DNA from: Halomarina oriensis
GTDB lineage: Archaea > Halobacteriota > Halobacteria > Halobacteriales > Haloarculaceae
DNA length: 64,000 nucleotides
Assembly (NCBI RefSeq): GCF_009791395.1
Contig: NZ_WSZK01000017.1
Location: forward strand, 1 to 64,000
Reading direction: 5' to 3'
Shown: piece by piece, positions 43,930 to 53,042 of the stretch
How the letters are laid out: each line of letters begins with the position of its first letter
How positions within the stretch are numbered: position 1 is the first letter of the stretch
The notes under the pieces: model-generated
Told to the model about the DNA's origin: nothing
Databases searched by the model: none
Seen by the model: the letters and a program-made list of their open reading frames with translations, nothing else
Position numbers and translations under genes: made by a program

Positions 43930-44715
43930 ATGAACCGGCAGGTGGTGTCCGTGGTGGCCGTGTTGGCACTGGTGGTCCTCGCCGCCCCGACGGGCGGCGT
44001 CGCCCCACCGGCAGCGGGGCCGTCGGACGACTCGACGCTCGGGTCGGAGGTGTCGTCGTTCATGCAGGTCAGCGCCGTCGAGGCCGAGAGCGAACTCGAC
44101 CGGGGGATGTTCTCGGCGAAACTGGCGAACGCGCCGAACGACACCGTCCGCCAGCGCCTCGTCGAGCGCCGCGCGGACCGCCTGTCGAAGCGACTCGACA
44201 CCGTCGAACGCAGCGTCGAAGCGGCCGAGAACGGTGGCGTGGTCGACCGGACCGTCGCCGACGCGCTCGTCGACGCGCTCGAACGGAGCGTCGCCGACGT
44301 GGACGCGCTCGCCACCCGTATCGGCGTCTCGCTGCCCGGTCTGGACGGCCTCCGTGAGACCGCCCGCGGCCTCGGTGAGCCGTCCGTCCCGTCCGTCCTC
44401 GACGCGGGCGACGAGGTGGAGTTAGACCCCTCCGGGGACGGGTCCGAGAGCGACGGCGAGGACGGCGGTGTCCCCGCCGACCCGAACGAGAACGACGGTG
44501 GTGGTGACGACGGCGCGGCCGGTCAGGACGGGGCCGACGGTGACGGTGACGGGGGCGTCTCCGTCGACGGTGGCGACACTCCCGAGTCGGGCACGAGCGG
44601 CGTGAACGCCGGCCAGGACGGTGACAGCGAGGGTCCGTCGCTTCAGCAGAACTCGAACACGACGACCACCGACTCCCCCGAGTCCGTCCCGTTCGACGCC
44701 GGCCTCTCGGCCTGA
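43930..44715 (+). CDS. Secreted protein with acidic low-complexity tail
   Basis: 261 residues from ATG 43930. Signal peptide: NRQVVSVVAVLALVVLAAPT, cleaved around residue 25. Residues about 45-165 are a helical bundle (RQRLVERRADRLSKRLDTVE), then a Gly/Asp/Asn-rich tail of nearly 100 residues ending NTTTTDSPESVPFDAGLSA. No family recognised. TTTTAC near 43899-43904 may be its TATA element (25-31 bases upstream). Confidence 0.7.
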   Translation: MNRQVVSVVAVLALVVLAAPTGGVAPPAAGPSDDSTLGSEVSSFMQVSAVEAESELDRGMFSAKLANAPNDTVRQRLVERRADRLSKRLDTVERSVEAAENGGVVDRTVADALVDALERSVADVDALATRIGVSLPGLDGLRETARGLGEPSVPSVLDAGDEVELDPSGDGSESDGEDGGVPADPNENDGGGDDGAAGQDGADGDGDGGVSVDGGDTPESGTSGVNAGQDGDSEGPSLQQNSNTTTTDSPESVPFDAGLSA

Positions 44716-44748
44716 GACGCGGCCCCACGGCTACTCCGTGGCGTCACC

Positions 44749-44754
44749 GTTTTA
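44749..44754 (+). promoter_or_regulatory. TATA element of the HTH regulator
   Basis: GTTTTA, 25-30 bases before ATG 44779. Confidence 0.45.
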
Positions 44755-44778
44755 CCCGCCGACCACTAACCTCTGGTA

Positions 44779-45459
44779 ATGGACTCCGCGGCGTTGCTGG
44801 ATTTACTCGGCAACGAGAACCGCCGACGCATTCTCAGACTCCTCGCACGCAAACCGTGTTACGTCACCGAAATCAGCGAGTACCTCGGGGTCAGTCCGAA
44901 GGCGGTCATCGACCACCTCCGGCGACTCGAAGACGCCGGGTTGATCGAGTCACGCGTCGACGACCAGCGCCGCAAGTACTTCTCTATCGCCCGGAACCTC
45001 CGTCTGGAGGTGAACGTCTCGCCGTACGGCTTCGGCGCGAAGTCGGCGTATCCGGCGAGTCGCGGCCTCGACATGTCCCGGTGTCAGTACCTCACCATCG
45101 AGTGTTCGACGCCCGACGAGGCCGCCCAACTCGCGGAACTCGCCAGCGAACTCCGGCGACTCGAACGCCTGTCGAGCGAACTCTCGATGGCCCAGCGCTG
45201 GGTGCAGGGCCGTCTGACGGAGGTGATGGACGGCATCTCCGACCGGGTCGGCGAGACGCCCTCGCTCGGCGCACCCGGCGGTGCCGACACCCGGTTCTAC
45301 GCCGAGGTGCTGGCCGCACTCGCGAACGGCGCGGAGACGGTCCGAGCGGTCGCCCACCGCGCCGACGCGCCGCCGGAACTCACCGAGGAGGCGCTGGAGC
45401 GACTCGCGGACCACAGCGTCGTCGTGCGCGACGGCCAGCGCTGGTCGCTCGTCGAGTGA
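44779..45459 (+). CDS. ArsR-like winged-helix transcriptional regulator
   Basis: 226 residues. The winged helix is at the start: LLDLLGNENRRRILRLLARK, then the recognition helix EYLGVSPKAVIDHLRRLEDA and the wing YFSIARNLRLEVNVSPYGFG. Residues about 110-150 form a long helix for dimerisation (LASELRRLERLSSELSMAQR), and the last 70 residues look like a second small winged domain (LANGAETVRAVAHRADAPPE). Widely conserved in haloarchaea; targets unknown. No Cys cluster for arsenic is seen, so the ArsR name is structural only. Confidence 0.85.
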   Translation: MDSAALLDLLGNENRRRILRLLARKPCYVTEISEYLGVSPKAVIDHLRRLEDAGLIESRVDDQRRKYFSIARNLRLEVNVSPYGFGAKSAYPASRGLDMSRCQYLTIECSTPDEAAQLAELASELRRLERLSSELSMAQRWVQGRLTEVMDGISDRVGETPSLGAPGGADTRFYAEVLAALANGAETVRAVAHRADAPPELTEEALERLADHSVVVRDGQRWSLVE

Positions 45460-45493
45460 GCGCGGCGGCCGCCGGGACTGTCCGGTGGGTCGG

Positions 45494-46366
45494 CTACGGT
45501 GCCGGGTCGTCGACGTCCGCCTCGACGGGCGCACGGATGAGGCTCCCCCACTCGGTCCACGACCCGTCGTAGTTGCGTACCGCCTCGAAGTCGAGCAGTT
45601 CGTGGAGTGCGAACCACGTCAGTGACGACCGCTCCCCGATGCGACAGTACGTGACGACTTCACGGTCGTCCTCGACGCCGTACTCTCGGTAGAGGTCGCG
45701 CAGTTCGTCGGCCGACTTGAACCGCCCCTCGTCGTCGTAGTTCTCCGTCCACGAGACGTGAGTCGCGCCGGGGATGTGCCCGGCCCGTCTGGCCGTCTCG
45801 GCGCTCCCCTCCGGCGCGACGATTTCACCACGGAACTCCTCGGCCGAGCGCACGTCGACCATCGGGACGTCCTGGTCGAGCGCCTCGCGCACGCCGTCAC
45901 GGAAGATTCGGAACGTGCCGTACGGACCGCTCGCGTCGTACTCGCGGGTCGTGTACTCCGGCACCGCGTCGGTCAGCGGGAGGTCGTTGTCCGTCCAGTA
46001 CGGTCGGCCGCCGTCGAGCAGGCGGACGTCGTCGTGACCCCAGTAGCGGAACTGCCAGTAGGTGTAGGCCGCCCACTGGTTGGACTCGTCGCCGTAGAGG
46101 ACGACGGTCGTGTCCTCGGTGATGCCCGCTTCACCGAGCGTCTCCTCGAACGCCTCGCGTTTCAGCAGGTCGCGTTCGAGCGAGTCCTGCAGGTCGTCGT
46201 CCCAGTCGACCCCGACCGCGCCGGGGACGTGCGACTCGGCGTACGCCGTCTCGAACTCGCGGTCCGCTTCGACGAGACGGTAGTCGGGGTCGTCGCTCTC
46301 GAAGCGGTCGAGGTTCGATTCGAGCCACTCGGGCGAGACGAGGACGTCGCTGTCGTGGTCGGTCAC
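45494..46366 (-). CDS. Thiosulfate sulfurtransferase, two rhodanese domains
   Basis: 290 residues; start assigned to GTG 46366 (VTDHDSDVLVSPEWLESNLD) because no ATG fits. Two rhodanese domains: the first (about 10-130) lacks a catalytic Cys, the second has the active loop VVTYCRIGERSSLTWFALHE with the persulfide Cys near residue 243. It moves sulfane sulfur from thiosulfate or 3-mercaptopyruvate to acceptors. CRIGERS fits the thiosulfate branch (TST). Cytoplasmic. Confidence 0.88.
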   Translation of the reverse strand: MTDHDSDVLVSPEWLESNLDRFESDDPDYRLVEADREFETAYAESHVPGAVGVDWDDDLQDSLERDLLKREAFEETLGEAGITEDTTVVLYGDESNQWAAYTYWQFRYWGHDDVRLLDGGRPYWTDNDLPLTDAVPEYTTREYDASGPYGTFRIFRDGVREALDQDVPMVDVRSAEEFRGEIVAPEGSAETARRAGHIPGATHVSWTENYDDEGRFKSADELRDLYREYGVEDDREVVTYCRIGERSSLTWFALHELLDFEAVRNYDGSWTEWGSLIRAPVEADVDDPAP

Positions 46367-46453
46367 ACCGGAGACGCGAGCGGCGCGTGCAAAGCCGACC
46401 GGCCGGCGTGGGCAGGGACCGGTGGAGGCCGGTCGCACGGTGGGGGCGTGTCG

Positions 46454-46936
46454 TTACTGCTCCCCGATATCGGCGGTCAGGCCCGCCCGCAGGTCGCGGC
46501 CGAAGTAGGTCCCGACGACGCCGGCGAGGAAGCCCACGACGCCGATGGCGGCGAGTGCGACCTGTGGCCCGACACCGTCGAAGAGGCCGACGAACACCGC
46601 GCCGAAGTTGAACAGCGCGAAACTGACGGTGAAGACGAGTGCGCTCGCTACCCCGGATTCGAGGTAGCGCCGGTCGCTGACGACGAGTCCGTAGACGAAC
46701 GCGGCGAACGCGATACCGAGCAGTCCCGTCCCCGGAACCAGCGGGACGGCACTCCCGAGGACGAGGCCGCCGGCGGCGAACGCGAGGGCGGCGAGGAACT
46801 TCTTGGGCGAGAACACGCCCACGGCGCGACGTCTCGCTCGCGCCCGGCGCGTGTCCTGTGCGGGGGTCTCCGACGAGGTCGACCGGGTGGAGGAGTCCTC
46901 CTCTAACTCGCGGAGGAGTTCGTCGGTGCTAGACAT
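46454..46936 (-). CDS. Four-helix membrane protein with basic linker
   Basis: 160 residues from ATG 46936. Acidic/Ser-rich start with SSTDELLRELEEDSSTRSTS, a basic stretch RRARARRRA, then helices FLAALAFAAGGLVLGSAVPL, GIAFAAFVYGLVVSD, SALVFTVSFALFNFGAVFVG and ALAAIGVVGFLAGVVGTYFG. No family recognised. Gap of 41 bases to the next minus-strand gene, so possibly co-transcribed. Confidence 0.65.
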   Translation of the reverse strand: MSSTDELLRELEEDSSTRSTSSETPAQDTRRARARRRAVGVFSPKKFLAALAFAAGGLVLGSAVPLVPGTGLLGIAFAAFVYGLVVSDRRYLESGVASALVFTVSFALFNFGAVFVGLFDGVGPQVALAAIGVVGFLAGVVGTYFGRDLRAGLTADIGEQ

Positions 46937-46977
46937 GTTCCAGTCTCGGACGTGGGGCGCAATGGCTCTTGTGGCGC

Positions 46978-47253
46978 TCAGTCTGCCCACTGCGCGACGG
47001 TCCAGCGGTCGACGCTCCCGCCGGGCGCACAGCGGAGGGCGATAGCACCCCAGAGCACGCCCGTCATCAGCGACCCGACCGCCGAGAACGTCAGGCCGAG
47101 CGTGAGGAAGGCGACGGTGTAGACGAACGCGACGAGCGCGGACGGGACGCTGGTCGTCCGGGGGACCGAGGAGCGAACGTCGGTGAGGGTGGGGGCGAGC
47201 GTGACGATTGCGAGCAGCGAACCGGCGGTGAAGACGAGGTCGTGCCACGGCAT
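46978..47253 (-). CDS. Three-helix small membrane protein
   Basis: 91 residues from ATG 47253: DLVFTAGSLLAIVTLAPTLT, SALVAFVYTVAFLTLGLTFS and VGSLMTGVLWGAIALRC are hydrophobic. The shape resembles small permease-like proteins. No family recognised. Confidence 0.6.
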   Translation of the reverse strand: MPWHDLVFTAGSLLAIVTLAPTLTDVRSSVPRTTSVPSALVAFVYTVAFLTLGLTFSAVGSLMTGVLWGAIALRCAPGGSVDRWTVAQWAD

Positions 47254-47458
47254 GGACCCACCTCGGAGACGCGACGTGCTGAGGTGCGTGGCTTCAGGTG
47301 GTCATCTGTCACGGGCTGACAGCACTACGTCTGTAGCCACCGTGAACGAGCGACCGGCGGTCGGTTACCAGTGTACGACCCTTCGGGCGGTGGACGGACA
47401 CGGGCGGTCGCTCGTCGCTACCGTCGGCTTGAAGTCGGGGCGGCGGGAATCCGCGAGT

Positions 47459-48742
47459 ATGAATCCCGGAGACCGCGTACGCGTGGAGAGGGCGGCCGCT
47501 GCCGCCGAGGGTGCGGACGACGCTCCCACCTACGAGGGTATCCTGCTGCCCTCCACGACGGCCACGGAGGTCGTCGTGAAACTCGACGGCGGCTACAACG
47601 TCGGTATCGACCGCGAGGGGAGCGACGTCGACGTCCTCGAAGAGGGTGTCTTCGAGGTCGGCGAGAGCGAGAGCGACGACGCCTCGACCGTCGAGTTCGA
47701 CGACGACCTGCCGACCGTCGCGCTCATCTCGACGGGGGGGACCATCGCCTCCACCGTCGACTACCGTACCGGCGCGGTAACCGCCCAGTTCGACGCCGAG
47801 GACGTCCTGCGAGCGGTGCCGGATCTCGCCGGCCGGGCGAACTACCGGGGGCGCGTCGTCGCCAACATCCTCTCGGAGAACATGACGCCCGACGTCTGGC
47901 AGGACCTCGCTCGGGCGGTGAGAGCGGAGGTCGAGGCGGGCGCGGACGGCGTCGTCGTCATGCACGGCACCGACACGATGCAGTACACCGCGAGTGCGCT
48001 GTCGTTCATGCTCGATACGCCCGTCCCCGTCGTCTTCACGGGGTCGCAGCGCTCGGCGGACCGCCCCTCCTCGGACAACGTGATGAACGCGGTCTGTGCG
48101 GTCGAAGCCGCCAAGAGCGACTGCGTGGAGGTCATGGTCTGCATGCACGCCACCGAGTCCGACGACCGCTGTGCGCTCCACCGCGGCACGCGCGTCCGCA
48201 AGAACCACACCTCGCGGCGCGACGCCTTCGAGACGGTCGGCGCGGAACCGCTCGGGACGGTCGACTACTCCGGGATCGACGACGAGTCCGTCGCGGTCTC
48301 GTTCCGCCGTCCGCACGTCGAACGCGACGAGCGTGTCCTCGCCCTGCGCGACGACCTGGAGACGGACGTGGAACTGCTGAAGTTCGTCCCCGGCATGGAC
48401 CCGCAGTTCCTCGACGTCCTCGAAGGGAAGGCGGGCGTCGTCCTCGAAGGGACGGGCCTCGGCCACGTCCACACCGACTTCGTCGAACGTATCGAGGAAC
48501 TGGTCGAGGACGGAACCACCGTCGTCATGACCAGCCAGTGCATCGAGGGACGGGTCTGTGACCGCGTCTACGACACCGGTCGTGACCTGCTCGACGCGGG
48601 CGTCGTCGAGGGCGAGGACACCCTCCCCGAGACGGCGCTCGTCAAACTGATGTGGGTGCTTGCGAACGAAGACGACCCGGAGACGGCGATGGGCCGACCG
48701 CTCGCGGGAGAGTTGACCGAACGGTCGGTGCCGTGGACGTGA
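47459..48742 (+). CDS. gatD: Glu-tRNA(Gln) amidotransferase subunit D
   Basis: 427 residues from ATG 47459. GatD supplies ammonia from glutamine so that GatE can convert Glu-tRNA(Gln) to Gln-tRNA(Gln); archaea use GatDE in place of glutaminyl-tRNA synthetase. An N-terminal small beta barrel (1-80) precedes the L-asparaginase-like domain: LISTGGTIASTVDYRTGAV with the first catalytic Thr, VVMHGTDTMQYTASALSFML with the second Thr-Asp pair, and FTGSQRSADRPSSDN. gatE is not in the window. The gene end overlaps the next start by four bases (GTGA). Confidence 0.93.
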   Translation: MNPGDRVRVERAAAAAEGADDAPTYEGILLPSTTATEVVVKLDGGYNVGIDREGSDVDVLEEGVFEVGESESDDASTVEFDDDLPTVALISTGGTIASTVDYRTGAVTAQFDAEDVLRAVPDLAGRANYRGRVVANILSENMTPDVWQDLARAVRAEVEAGADGVVVMHGTDTMQYTASALSFMLDTPVPVVFTGSQRSADRPSSDNVMNAVCAVEAAKSDCVEVMVCMHATESDDRCALHRGTRVRKNHTSRRDAFETVGAEPLGTVDYSGIDDESVAVSFRRPHVERDERVLALRDDLETDVELLKFVPGMDPQFLDVLEGKAGVVLEGTGLGHVHTDFVERIEELVEDGTTVVMTSQCIEGRVCDRVYDTGRDLLDAGVVEGEDTLPETALVKLMWVLANEDDPETAMGRPLAGELTERSVPWT

Positions 48743-49656
48743 GCACGAGTATCGACCTCCGACAGGTTCGCCCCGACGACAAGGAGGCCGTCGTCGCGTT
48801 CACGCAGGACACCTGGGCCGAACGCGGCGGGAGCGACTACATCCCGACCGTCTTCGACGACTGGATTGCGGGCGACGGCGAGCGCCAGCGCACGTTCGTC
48901 CTCGACGTGGACGACGGCGAGGACGTCGCCGGCATCTGTCAGGGCGTGCTCCTCAGCGACGAGGAGGCGTGGGCACAGGGGATGCGCGTCAACCCCGACT
49001 ACCGGGGCCACGGCGTCAGCCTCGACCTGACTCACGGCCTCTTTCGCTGGGCGGCGGACGCGGGTGCCACCGTCTGCAGGAACATGGTGTTCTCGTGGAA
49101 CGTCGCGGGACTCGGCCAGTCTCGGGCCTCCGGGTTCGACGCCGCGACGGAGTTCCGCTGGGCACACCCCACCCCCGACGCCGACGCGGAGAGCGACCAC
49201 GAGGTGACGACGGACCCCGCCGCCGCGTGGCGCTGCTGGCAGGACTCCCACGCCCGCGACCACCTCCGCGGCCTCGCCCTCGACATGGACGAGTCGTGGG
49301 CCGTCTCGGAACTCACCCGTGACCGACTCCACCGGGCGGCCGACGAGACGACCACCGTCGCCGTCCACGACGAGGGGGCGCGCGCGATGGCGTTCCGCAC
49401 CCGGACCTACGAGCGCCCCAACGACGAGGGCGAATCGGTCCGCTGGGCGGAGTACGGCGTCGGCGCGTGGGAACACGTCGACCACGCACGCTCGCTGTTC
49501 GCGGCCATCGCCCGCGACGCAGCGAGCGTGGACGCCGACGAGACCCGCGTGCTCATCCCGGAGACGGTCCACCACGTCACGGACGTGGCGTACGCTCGGG
49601 CGGGCATCTCCGACGAACCGGACTTCGTGATGGCCGCCGACCTGACCGACTGGTAA
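48739..49656 (+). CDS. GNAT-fold acetyltransferase-like protein, coupled to gatD
   Basis: 305 residues from GTG 48739, overlapping the gatD stop. First half is a GNAT domain: TSIDLRQVRPDDKEAVVAFT, then GICQGVLLSDEEAWAQGMRV and the CoA loop NPDYRGHGVSLDLTHGLFRW (R-x-x-G-x-G/A). The second half (about 150-305) is a further GNAT-like fold without a clear loop. Substrate unknown. Coupling to gatD suggests joint expression, perhaps with tRNA or amino-acid metabolism, but nothing shows what it acts on. Confidence 0.82.
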   Translation: MSTSIDLRQVRPDDKEAVVAFTQDTWAERGGSDYIPTVFDDWIAGDGERQRTFVLDVDDGEDVAGICQGVLLSDEEAWAQGMRVNPDYRGHGVSLDLTHGLFRWAADAGATVCRNMVFSWNVAGLGQSRASGFDAATEFRWAHPTPDADAESDHEVTTDPAAAWRCWQDSHARDHLRGLALDMDESWAVSELTRDRLHRAADETTTVAVHDEGARAMAFRTRTYERPNDEGESVRWAEYGVGAWEHVDHARSLFAAIARDAASVDADETRVLIPETVHHVTDVAYARAGISDEPDFVMAADLTDW

Positions 49657-49699
49657 CCCGACCGAGCGTCCCCACCGAACGAATCGCCCCGCCCGACGG

Positions 49700-50164
49700 T
49701 TATCCCGCGTTGGCCGTCGGTTCGTCGCTCCCCCCGCCGACGGTGAGCACGACGACCCCTTCGACGACCAGGAGCGTCGGCAGGACGCCGAGGACGACCA
49801 CGGAGAACGGGTCCGCGGGCGTCGCGTCGGTGACGACGGGGACCAGCGCGAACACGGCGAGCGCCGCCAGCGCCGTGAGTCGGCGGGTCCGGGGCGTGTC
49901 CCGCCCGGTGTCGAGACGCGGGAGCCACCGCCGGATGGCGCGGACCTGCGCGTAGACGACGAGGACGAAGACGACGAGCAGACCGAGGCTGACGAGGTTG
50001 GCGTAGAGCGTGCGGGGGATGCCGGCCCCGACGAGGAACTCCGGGAGGAAGCCGGCGGCGACGGCGAACAGGCCGGTCGCTATCCAGCCGTTCAGCCAGC
50101 AGCAGAACAGCACCCAGGCGAGGACGTAGGGGCGCTCGACGGAGGTACGGGCGAGCCAGGACAT
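49700..50164 (-). CDS. Four-helix membrane protein
   Basis: 154 residues from ATG 50164 (MSWLARTSVERPYVLAWVLF). Helices: the first run to about 24, GWIATGLFAVAAGFLPEFLV, LVSLGLLVVFVLVVYAQVRA, TALAALAVFALVPVVTD and VVVLGVLPTLLVVEGVVVLT. No family recognised; a C-terminal Gly-rich tail GGGSDEPTANAG. Confidence 0.65.
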   Translation of the reverse strand: MSWLARTSVERPYVLAWVLFCCWLNGWIATGLFAVAAGFLPEFLVGAGIPRTLYANLVSLGLLVVFVLVVYAQVRAIRRWLPRLDTGRDTPRTRRLTALAALAVFALVPVVTDATPADPFSVVVLGVLPTLLVVEGVVVLTVGGGSDEPTANAG

Positions 50165-50234
50165 ACCACACGTCGTGTCGTCGACCGACAAGAAACTACC
50201 TCATGGGTCGGCCGCGACGTCACGTGACCGGCGT

Positions 50235-50513
50235 TCAGCCCCCCGAGACGGGTGGGAACATCGCCAACTCGTCGCCCTCCTCCAGCGTCGTCTCGTAGCC
50301 CGCGTCGCTGACGAACGGGTTGTGTGAGTTCCGCAGGACGCGGATGTGGTCTCGGAGGTTGCCCTCCTCGTCGGTGACCTGTTCGCGGAGGTCGGGGTGG
50401 CGCTCGAACAGGGCGTCGAGGGCGTCGCGGAACGTCGCCCCCGATTCGAGGTCCAGGTCGACGTCGCGTTCGCCCGCCGTCTCGGCGAGGTTGGCGAACA
50501 GCTTCCAGCGCAT
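50235..50513 (-). CDS. Ubiquitin-like small archaeal modifier / MoaD-family protein
   Basis: 92 residues from ATG 50513 with a beta-grasp fold and a C-terminal diglycine: WKLFANLAETAGERDVDLDL, SGATFRDALDALFERHPDLR, and the end EEGDELAMFPPVSGG. The Gly-Gly tail is the site of adenylation by E1-like UbaA. Such proteins serve as protein modifiers (SAMP1 type) and as sulfur carriers for molybdopterin. Length and NSHNPFVSD sequence fit SAMP1-like members. Confidence 0.88.
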   Translation of the reverse strand: MRWKLFANLAETAGERDVDLDLESGATFRDALDALFERHPDLREQVTDEEGNLRDHIRVLRNSHNPFVSDAGYETTLEEGDELAMFPPVSGG

Positions 50514-50573
50514 ACCCGGACTACGGTGTCGGGGGGCAAAGAATCGCCCGCTCGCCGGCGACGCGGGTCGGGG

Positions 50574-51743
50574 TCAGTCGTCGCTCGGCGTCGCCGCGAC
50601 GGAGCCCTCGCCGGCGTCCAGTTTCCGGAGCACGTCGGGGCGAGCGACGACGAACAGCGTCTCGCCGGGGGCGAGCGCCCGCGAGTCGTCCGGGAGCGTC
50701 TCGACGCTGCCGTCGGCCGCCCGGACGGCGACGACGGCGACGGGCAGCGACCCGACGGTCCGACCCGCGAGCGTGCCGTCGTCGGTGACGCCGACGACGG
50801 CGAGCGTCTCGTCGGCCGCCCGGAACAGCGCGGCGAACTCCCGGTCCACCCGCGCCTGCGAGGGCAGGGTCACCAGCCGATAGCTCGTCTCGCCGTCGAG
50901 GGCCGCCGCGTCCGCGTCGTCCACCGCGAGCGTCGCCACGTCGCCGGCGACCCCCCTGAGCTCTCCGGTCACGACCCGCTCCGGCGGGTCCCACACCTGC
51001 ACGAGGTCGCCCGGACTGGCCGTACTCGCGGGGTCCGCCCGGACCGCCACGGCGGCCTGTCCCGGCGGGAGCGTCGGGCCGATACCTGCCGCCCGACTGC
51101 CGAGCGCGAGGTACTCGACCGTGCCGTCGTCGGCGAGATCCACGTCGACGTGGCCCACCTCGTAGTCGGTCGTCAGCCGCTCGACCAGCCGCGACCGGAG
51201 TTCGTCGACGGTCAACCGACGCGGGAAGCCGAACGACGCGCCTTCCAGTCGCGTCCTCGTCTCCGGGGCGACGGGGTCGTAGTCGGGCATATCGTCGATG
51301 GTCTCGGGGAGCGTGACCGTTATCTGGCGGCCGACGGCCCGGACGATGTCGCGGGCGTCGGGGGCGTCGTCGAAGACCGACTGGGCGACCCGGTCGCCCG
51401 CGCGGCCCGCGAGGAGGGTGGCGACGGTGGCGACGAGGAACGTCCCGACGTTGAGGAGGACCGCGTTCGGTTCGACCTCGCCCCCTCTGCTGGTCGTGTT
51501 CGTCAGGACCTCCTGTGTGCTCAGGCCGATGGCGACGACACTGATGCCCGCGAGCACCGAGAGGCCGTCCGGAACTCGCGTCCGTGCGTACCAGCGGTGG
51601 AGGCCGCCGACGCCCCCGGCGACGAGCACGCCGCCGAGAACGAGACCGCCCAGTCTGACGAGCGTGAAGCCGTCGTCCGCGAGCGCCTGTCGCTGGACCT
51701 GTGAGACGAGGAGTGCCGTCTCGAACACGGTGGCGCTGCTCAC
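50574..51743 (-). CDS. Membrane protein with RCK-C (TrkA-C) type end, paralogue 1
   Basis: 389 residues from GTG 51743, overlapping the stop of the gene upstream. Three hydrophobic segments near the start (VRLGGLVLGGVLVAGGVGGL, GLSVLAGISVVAIGLS, NVGTFLVATVATLLAGRAGD), then a soluble part with a small ligand-type domain and a C-terminal TrkA-C-like fold (VGVTDDGTLAGRTVGSLPVA then LAPGETLFVVARPDVLRKL). RCK-C domains gate ion channels. The soluble part aligns with the next gene, so the two are tandem duplicates. Confidence 0.75.
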   Translation of the reverse strand: MSSATVFETALLVSQVQRQALADDGFTLVRLGGLVLGGVLVAGGVGGLHRWYARTRVPDGLSVLAGISVVAIGLSTQEVLTNTTSRGGEVEPNAVLLNVGTFLVATVATLLAGRAGDRVAQSVFDDAPDARDIVRAVGRQITVTLPETIDDMPDYDPVAPETRTRLEGASFGFPRRLTVDELRSRLVERLTTDYEVGHVDVDLADDGTVEYLALGSRAAGIGPTLPPGQAAVAVRADPASTASPGDLVQVWDPPERVVTGELRGVAGDVATLAVDDADAAALDGETSYRLVTLPSQARVDREFAALFRAADETLAVVGVTDDGTLAGRTVGSLPVAVVAVRAADGSVETLPDDSRALAPGETLFVVARPDVLRKLDAGEGSVAATPSDD

Positions 51744-52945
51744 GCCACGACCTCCGAGAACCGGTCGAGCGCGCCGTTCGTCCCGACGGCGAACAGTTCG
51801 TCACCCGACTCGACCCGCGTCTCACCGCGCGGTGCGAACCGCCAGCGCCCCTCGTGGCGGACGGCGAGTACGGTCACGTCGTGGGCCTCGCGGACGTTCA
51901 CCTCGCCGAGTGTCGACCCCGCGAGGTCGCCCCCCGCGACCGAGTACCGCCGGACCCGCCGGCCGGCACGACGCAAGAGCGAGAGCAGTTCGAACTCCCG
52001 GCGTTCGCCACGCGCGCCGACGACCAGCGTCGGCGAGTCGGCAGCCAGCACCGTCGCCGCGTCGCTTCGGGGGACCGCCAGCGTCACCCGGCCCTCGCCA
52101 CCCGTCGCCCGAATCGACCGTGGCCGGGGGGTGTCGTCGGCGGACGTCGCGTCGTCGTCCACGGTGTCGGCCGCGCCGTCGTCGGTCGTCGGGTCGGGCG
52201 GGACCCCGAGGACGGTCGAGTCGACGGGTCGCTCGGCCGTCCGGACGCTCACCTCGTCGCCCGGCGCGAGACCGGTCGGGACGAGCGTGTCGACGCTGAC
52301 CGCTCGCTCGCCGTCGGGGACGCGCTTCGAGAGTCCCGACAGCGGCGGGGCCGCCGCGACGGTCGCTCGCCCGCGTTCGTCGACGCGGACCGTCACCTCC
52401 GCGAGGTCGAACTCCGCACGCAGGCGGTCGGCAAAGCGCGTCTCCAGTTCGCCGAGCGAGAGGTCCGCGGGCAACGACGCGCCGAACTCACCGACGCGCT
52501 CGCGCAGGTCGTTCCCCAGGGCGGGGTAGCCCTCGATGTCCTCGACGGTGCCGTGGACGCGGACGCGCGCCTCGCCGCTGACACGGTCGACGAGTTCCGA
52601 GGAGAGCGTCCGCTCGCGGAGCGACCGGAACGAGACTCGCTTCGGGAACGACGTCCCCATCGCGTCGCCCTTCGCGTGCGTGTAGAGCGTCATCATCACG
52701 ATGACGACGATGGCGACCGGGATGCGCGCCCCGGCGCTGATGACCGACTGGTCGGACAGTGCGAGCAGGCCACCCTGGACCCCCGCGACGGCGAGTCCGA
52801 GGACGACCACACCGAAGCCGGGGATGGAGATGCCGGTGAAGTACCGGACGGTGAACCCGAGAATCCACGAGATGAGCGCCGGGATGACCCCCGTGAGCAG
52901 GCCGAGATAGATTCCCACGAGGAGTTCGACGGGGAACGAAGCCAT
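51740..52945 (-). CDS. Membrane protein with RCK-C (TrkA-C) type end, paralogue 2
   Basis: 401 residues from ATG 52945. Three to four membrane helices (VELLVGIYLGLLTGVIPALI, IPGFGVVVLGLAVAGVQGGL, ARIPVAIVVIVMMTLYTHAK), then soluble domains like those of the neighbour: LREFGASLPADLSLGELETR-type sequence around residue 160 and a C-terminal TrkA-C fold (VTVLAVRHEGRWRFAPRGET then SGDELFAVGTNGALDRF). Divergent from the potassium-channel gene with 97 bases between starts, suggesting joint control. Function inferred: part of an ion-channel or transport system. Confidence 0.75.
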   Translation of the reverse strand: MASFPVELLVGIYLGLLTGVIPALISWILGFTVRYFTGISIPGFGVVVLGLAVAGVQGGLLALSDQSVISAGARIPVAIVVIVMMTLYTHAKGDAMGTSFPKRVSFRSLRERTLSSELVDRVSGEARVRVHGTVEDIEGYPALGNDLRERVGEFGASLPADLSLGELETRFADRLRAEFDLAEVTVRVDERGRATVAAAPPLSGLSKRVPDGERAVSVDTLVPTGLAPGDEVSVRTAERPVDSTVLGVPPDPTTDDGAADTVDDDATSADDTPRPRSIRATGGEGRVTLAVPRSDAATVLAADSPTLVVGARGERREFELLSLLRRAGRRVRRYSVAGGDLAGSTLGEVNVREAHDVTVLAVRHEGRWRFAPRGETRVESGDELFAVGTNGALDRFSEVVA

Positions 52946-53042
52946 GAACGCGGCTTGGAACCGAGGGACAAAGCGTTGACGGAGTGCGAAACGACGCGCG
53001 GGGAACGGGATGGTTTTTGTCCCCCTGCGTCCACGGCCCGGT

